Below are positions 18,470-20,298 of a stretch of 20,298 nt of DNA, piece after piece. How positions within the stretch are numbered: the first letter of the stretch is position 1; the number at the start of each line of letters is the position of its first letter. A model generated the notes under the pieces. It searched no databases and had not been told where the DNA came from. It saw only the letters and a list, made by a program, of their open reading frames with translations. The stretch comes from a virus. The stretch is taken from positions 1 through 20,298 of IMG/VR virus record IMGVR_UViG_3300047451_000094; one strand, written 5' to 3'. The translations under genes were made by a program, and so were the position numbers.

Positions 18470-18666
18470 TTGTTTGTGATGACTGCCCGTATCGCGGGCG
18501 CTGCGAGAATATGGGGCGCTGCATACAGGGCAAGAACGCCCACATTGCGGCGGAGACCATTGTTCCGCCTGTTCTGGACATTAACACCACCAAAGGCCCG
18601 GCCAAGACTGTCGCGCCTGAGAAATCCACGACCCTCAAGAAATTAGCCAAGAAGGTGAAAAAATGA
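18466..18666 (+). CDS. Small cysteine-cluster protein
   Basis: 66 residues from the ATG at 18466, in ATGA overlap with the preceding stop; an in-frame ATG at 18376 would lie deep in the neighbour. The start MIVCDDCPYRGRCENMGRCI has cysteines at 4, 7, 13 and 19, a compact metal-binding knot similar to the short CxxC...C...C clusters of some zinc or iron-sulphur proteins. The rest is a Thr/Pro/Ala spacer (IVPPVLDINTTKGPAKT) and a basic helix (TTLKKLAKKVKK). A DNA-binding zinc protein is plausible; the function is unknown. Confidence 0.68.
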   Translation: MIVCDDCPYRGRCENMGRCIQGKNAHIAAETIVPPVLDINTTKGPAKTVAPEKSTTLKKLAKKVKK

Positions 18667-18845
18667 TGTACGGTAAAAAGAAAAAGGTCACCCCTCCTAT
18701 GCCTAAGCCGCGCCGTGGCACAATGAGCGAGATGATGGGCAGCGACATGATTATGCGGGCTGCGCCCGTCACTCCGCCGGCTCGCTCCCCGCGCCGCCGC
18801 AAGTCCCCCGGCCACAACACCACGTTGGGCAAGTACGCAGAATAG
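18663..18845 (+). CDS. Small Pro/Arg/Met-rich protein before the portal
   Basis: 60 residues from the ATG at 18663 in ATGA overlap. It has MMYGKKKKVTPPMPKPRRGT, then MSEMMGSDMIMRAAPVTPPA with six methionines, then RSPRRRKSPGHNTTLGKYAE. The composition (Met-, Pro- and basic-rich) implies an unfolded, nucleic-acid-binding chain. It is seven bases from the portal start and is the last of the small-gene array. No family is recognised; tight packing and coupling support a real gene. Confidence 0.6.
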   Translation: MMYGKKKKVTPPMPKPRRGTMSEMMGSDMIMRAAPVTPPARSPRRRKSPGHNTTLGKYAE

Positions 18846-18852
18846 AGGGCAT

Positions 18853-20298
18853 TATGGCCGACAAAATGGACGACTACCAGCTATCGAGCATTGTGTCCTC
18901 TGAGATCGTGGACTCGCTCAATCACTTCGACAGCGAGTACACGCAGGAGCGTCTACGCGCCATCGACTTTTACCTCGGCGAGCCGCTAGGGAACGAGCAG
19001 GCTGGAAAGTCGTCCGTTGTGGACACCACTTTCGCGGATACGGTTGAGACGATTATGCCCAACCTTATGCGCGTGTTTACGGCCAACGATCAATATGTGC
19101 GCTTCGCACCGCGCACCGCCGAGGACGTTAAGGGCGCGGAGCAGGCCACAGATATGGCCAACTTCGTCATCAACCACGACAACCCCGGCTACAAGGTGCT
19201 ACACACTTGGTTCAAGGACGCGCTGATGTTCCGTCTCGGTGTCGTCAAGTATTTCTGGGACGAGACCGAAGAGGTTAACGAAGAGGAATATAACGGGCTG
19301 AACGAAGACGAGCTTGCGATGCTCCTCAACGACCCTGACGTTGACGTTGTCTCGCAGGAGGAGACTGTCACCGAGACGATGCTGGCGGATGACGGCTCGC
19401 TAGTGCCTCTGGCCAGCACCTACGACCTCAGCGTGAAGGTGACGCGCCGCTCCGGCAAGATCAAGATCATCAACGTCCCGCCAGAGGAGTTTCTTGTGTC
19501 CCGCCGGGCCGAGAGCCTTGAGGACGCGCACTTTGTCGCGCACCGCACCACAATGACTGTGTCTGACTTAGTCGCTATGGGCTACGATCAGGACGAGGTT
19601 GAGGCGCATGCAGGCGCTGGCGACCTTGACGTTGACCGCGAGCGCACCTCGCGCTTCCAAGACCTAGAGGCCGCGACAGGCACTGACGCAGCCGATCCCG
19701 CTCTCCGCGAGGTGCTGTACTACGAGTGCATCATGAACGTGGATTTTGACGGAGACGGGATTGCCGAGCGCCGCCGCATTTGCGCCATTGGTGACGGCGG
19801 ATCACACATCCTGCACAACGAGCCTTTCGATCACATCCCGTTTGCGGTTGTGACGCCTATCATGATGCCACACCGCCTCGTTGGCCGGTCAATCTACGAC
19901 ATGACCGAGGACTTGCAGGTCATTAAGACCACGCTGATGCGTCAGTATCTGGACAGCGTGTATTCCAGCAGCATGCCGCGCGTTGCGGCTGTTGAGGGAC
20001 AGGTGAACCTCGATGACCTGCTTTCGGCATCTCCGGGCGGCGTGATCCGCGTTAGACAGCCGGGCATGTTGCAGTCGATTTCTGGCGCACCAGTGGGCGG
20101 TGAAATACGGCCCCTTATGGACTATGTTGACAGCATCAAAGAGAACCGCACGGGCATCTCAGCGGCATCGCAGGGTCTTTCTCCTGACGCCCTACAGTCA
20201 ACCACCGCATCCGCTGTTGCCGCCACGGTTCGAGGCGCTCAGGTCAAGATGGAGAGCATCGCCCGCACGTTTGCGGAGACGGGCATGAAGTCACTTTT
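18853..20298 (+). CDS. Portal protein (SU10/P22-like), 3' partial
   Basis: The frame from the ATG at 18853 is open to the right edge, giving 482 residues so far; the gene continues beyond. The N-terminus reads FDSEYTQERLRAIDFYLGEP, followed by AGKSSVVDTTFADTVETIMP and NLMRVFTANDQYVRF, the characteristic beginning of SU10-type podovirus portals. Later there are LHTWFKDALMFRLGVVKYFW, IINVPPEEFLVSRRAESLED and VLYYECIMNVDFDGDGIAER. Near the end are SIYDMTEDLQVIKTTLMRQY and SIKENRTGISAASQGLSPDA, the region around the long helix and tunnel loop. Twelve copies form the ring at the capsid vertex through which DNA enters and leaves, docking the terminase. It supports a short-tailed virion; proof needs the downstream genes. 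Confidence 0.9.

Noticed and set aside
1-20298. CRISPR array, tRNA genes, insertion sequences, integrase or attachment site
   Set aside because: No regularly spaced repeats with unique spacers, no recognisable cloverleaf sequence, no transposase or integrase motifs, and no att-like core were seen on reading both strands.

Overview
The window is part of a double-stranded DNA tailed phage genome (or a prophage-like copy of one). Genes are densely packed, often with 4-base ATGA overlaps. It carries large and small terminase subunits, a portal protein, a tail fibre with a self-chaperoning C-terminus, a lysis cassette, a recombination and replication module, and many tiny genes. No integrase, tRNA, rRNA, insertion sequence or CRISPR array is visible. 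The moderately GC-rich DNA, a holin related to the gene-transfer-agent holin family of alphaproteobacteria, and small-protein families I associate with marine podoviruses suggest a marine phage of an alphaproteobacterium. The host assignment is inference.

Layout. (1) 1-3932, rightward: 3' end of a tail-fibre gene, then a lysis cassette with small membrane proteins, a PD-(D/E)XK nuclease, a T4-type lysozyme and up to three holin candidates. It ends at a hairpin terminator near 3938-3956 whose U-tract serves the opposing strand. (2) 7794-4002, leftward: an early operon of small unknown proteins, a GIY-YIG endonuclease with six C-terminal repeats, a YqaJ-type exonuclease, a LexA-like winged-helix regulator and a small zinc-binding protein. 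(3) 7795-7907: a divergent control region. (4) 7908-11817, rightward: a ribbon-helix-helix regulator, two further PD-(D/E)XK nuclease-like proteins, a candidate ssDNA-binding protein and a TOPRIM-helicase fusion. (5) 11818-12070: noncoding, with a dense cluster of GATACGG/CCGTATC elements, the best origin or control-site candidate. (6) 12071-14089: small proteins, one ending in an SSB-like tip, plus the small terminase subunit. (7) 14090-14275: a structured, C-rich gap. (8) 14276-20298: large terminase, a 518-residue unknown protein, a lone leftward gene, an array of very small basic proteins, and a portal gene running off the right edge.

How it fits together: the divergent region and its repressor-like gene probably control the early operons. 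The exonuclease, ssDNA-binding candidate, nucleases and primase-helicase form the DNA metabolism set. Terminase and portal package the genome, and the left-hand genes finish the tail and lyse the cell. Capsid and remaining tail genes should lie to the right of the window. On a circular or terminally redundant map they would lead into the tail fibre at the left edge. No DNA or RNA polymerase is seen here.
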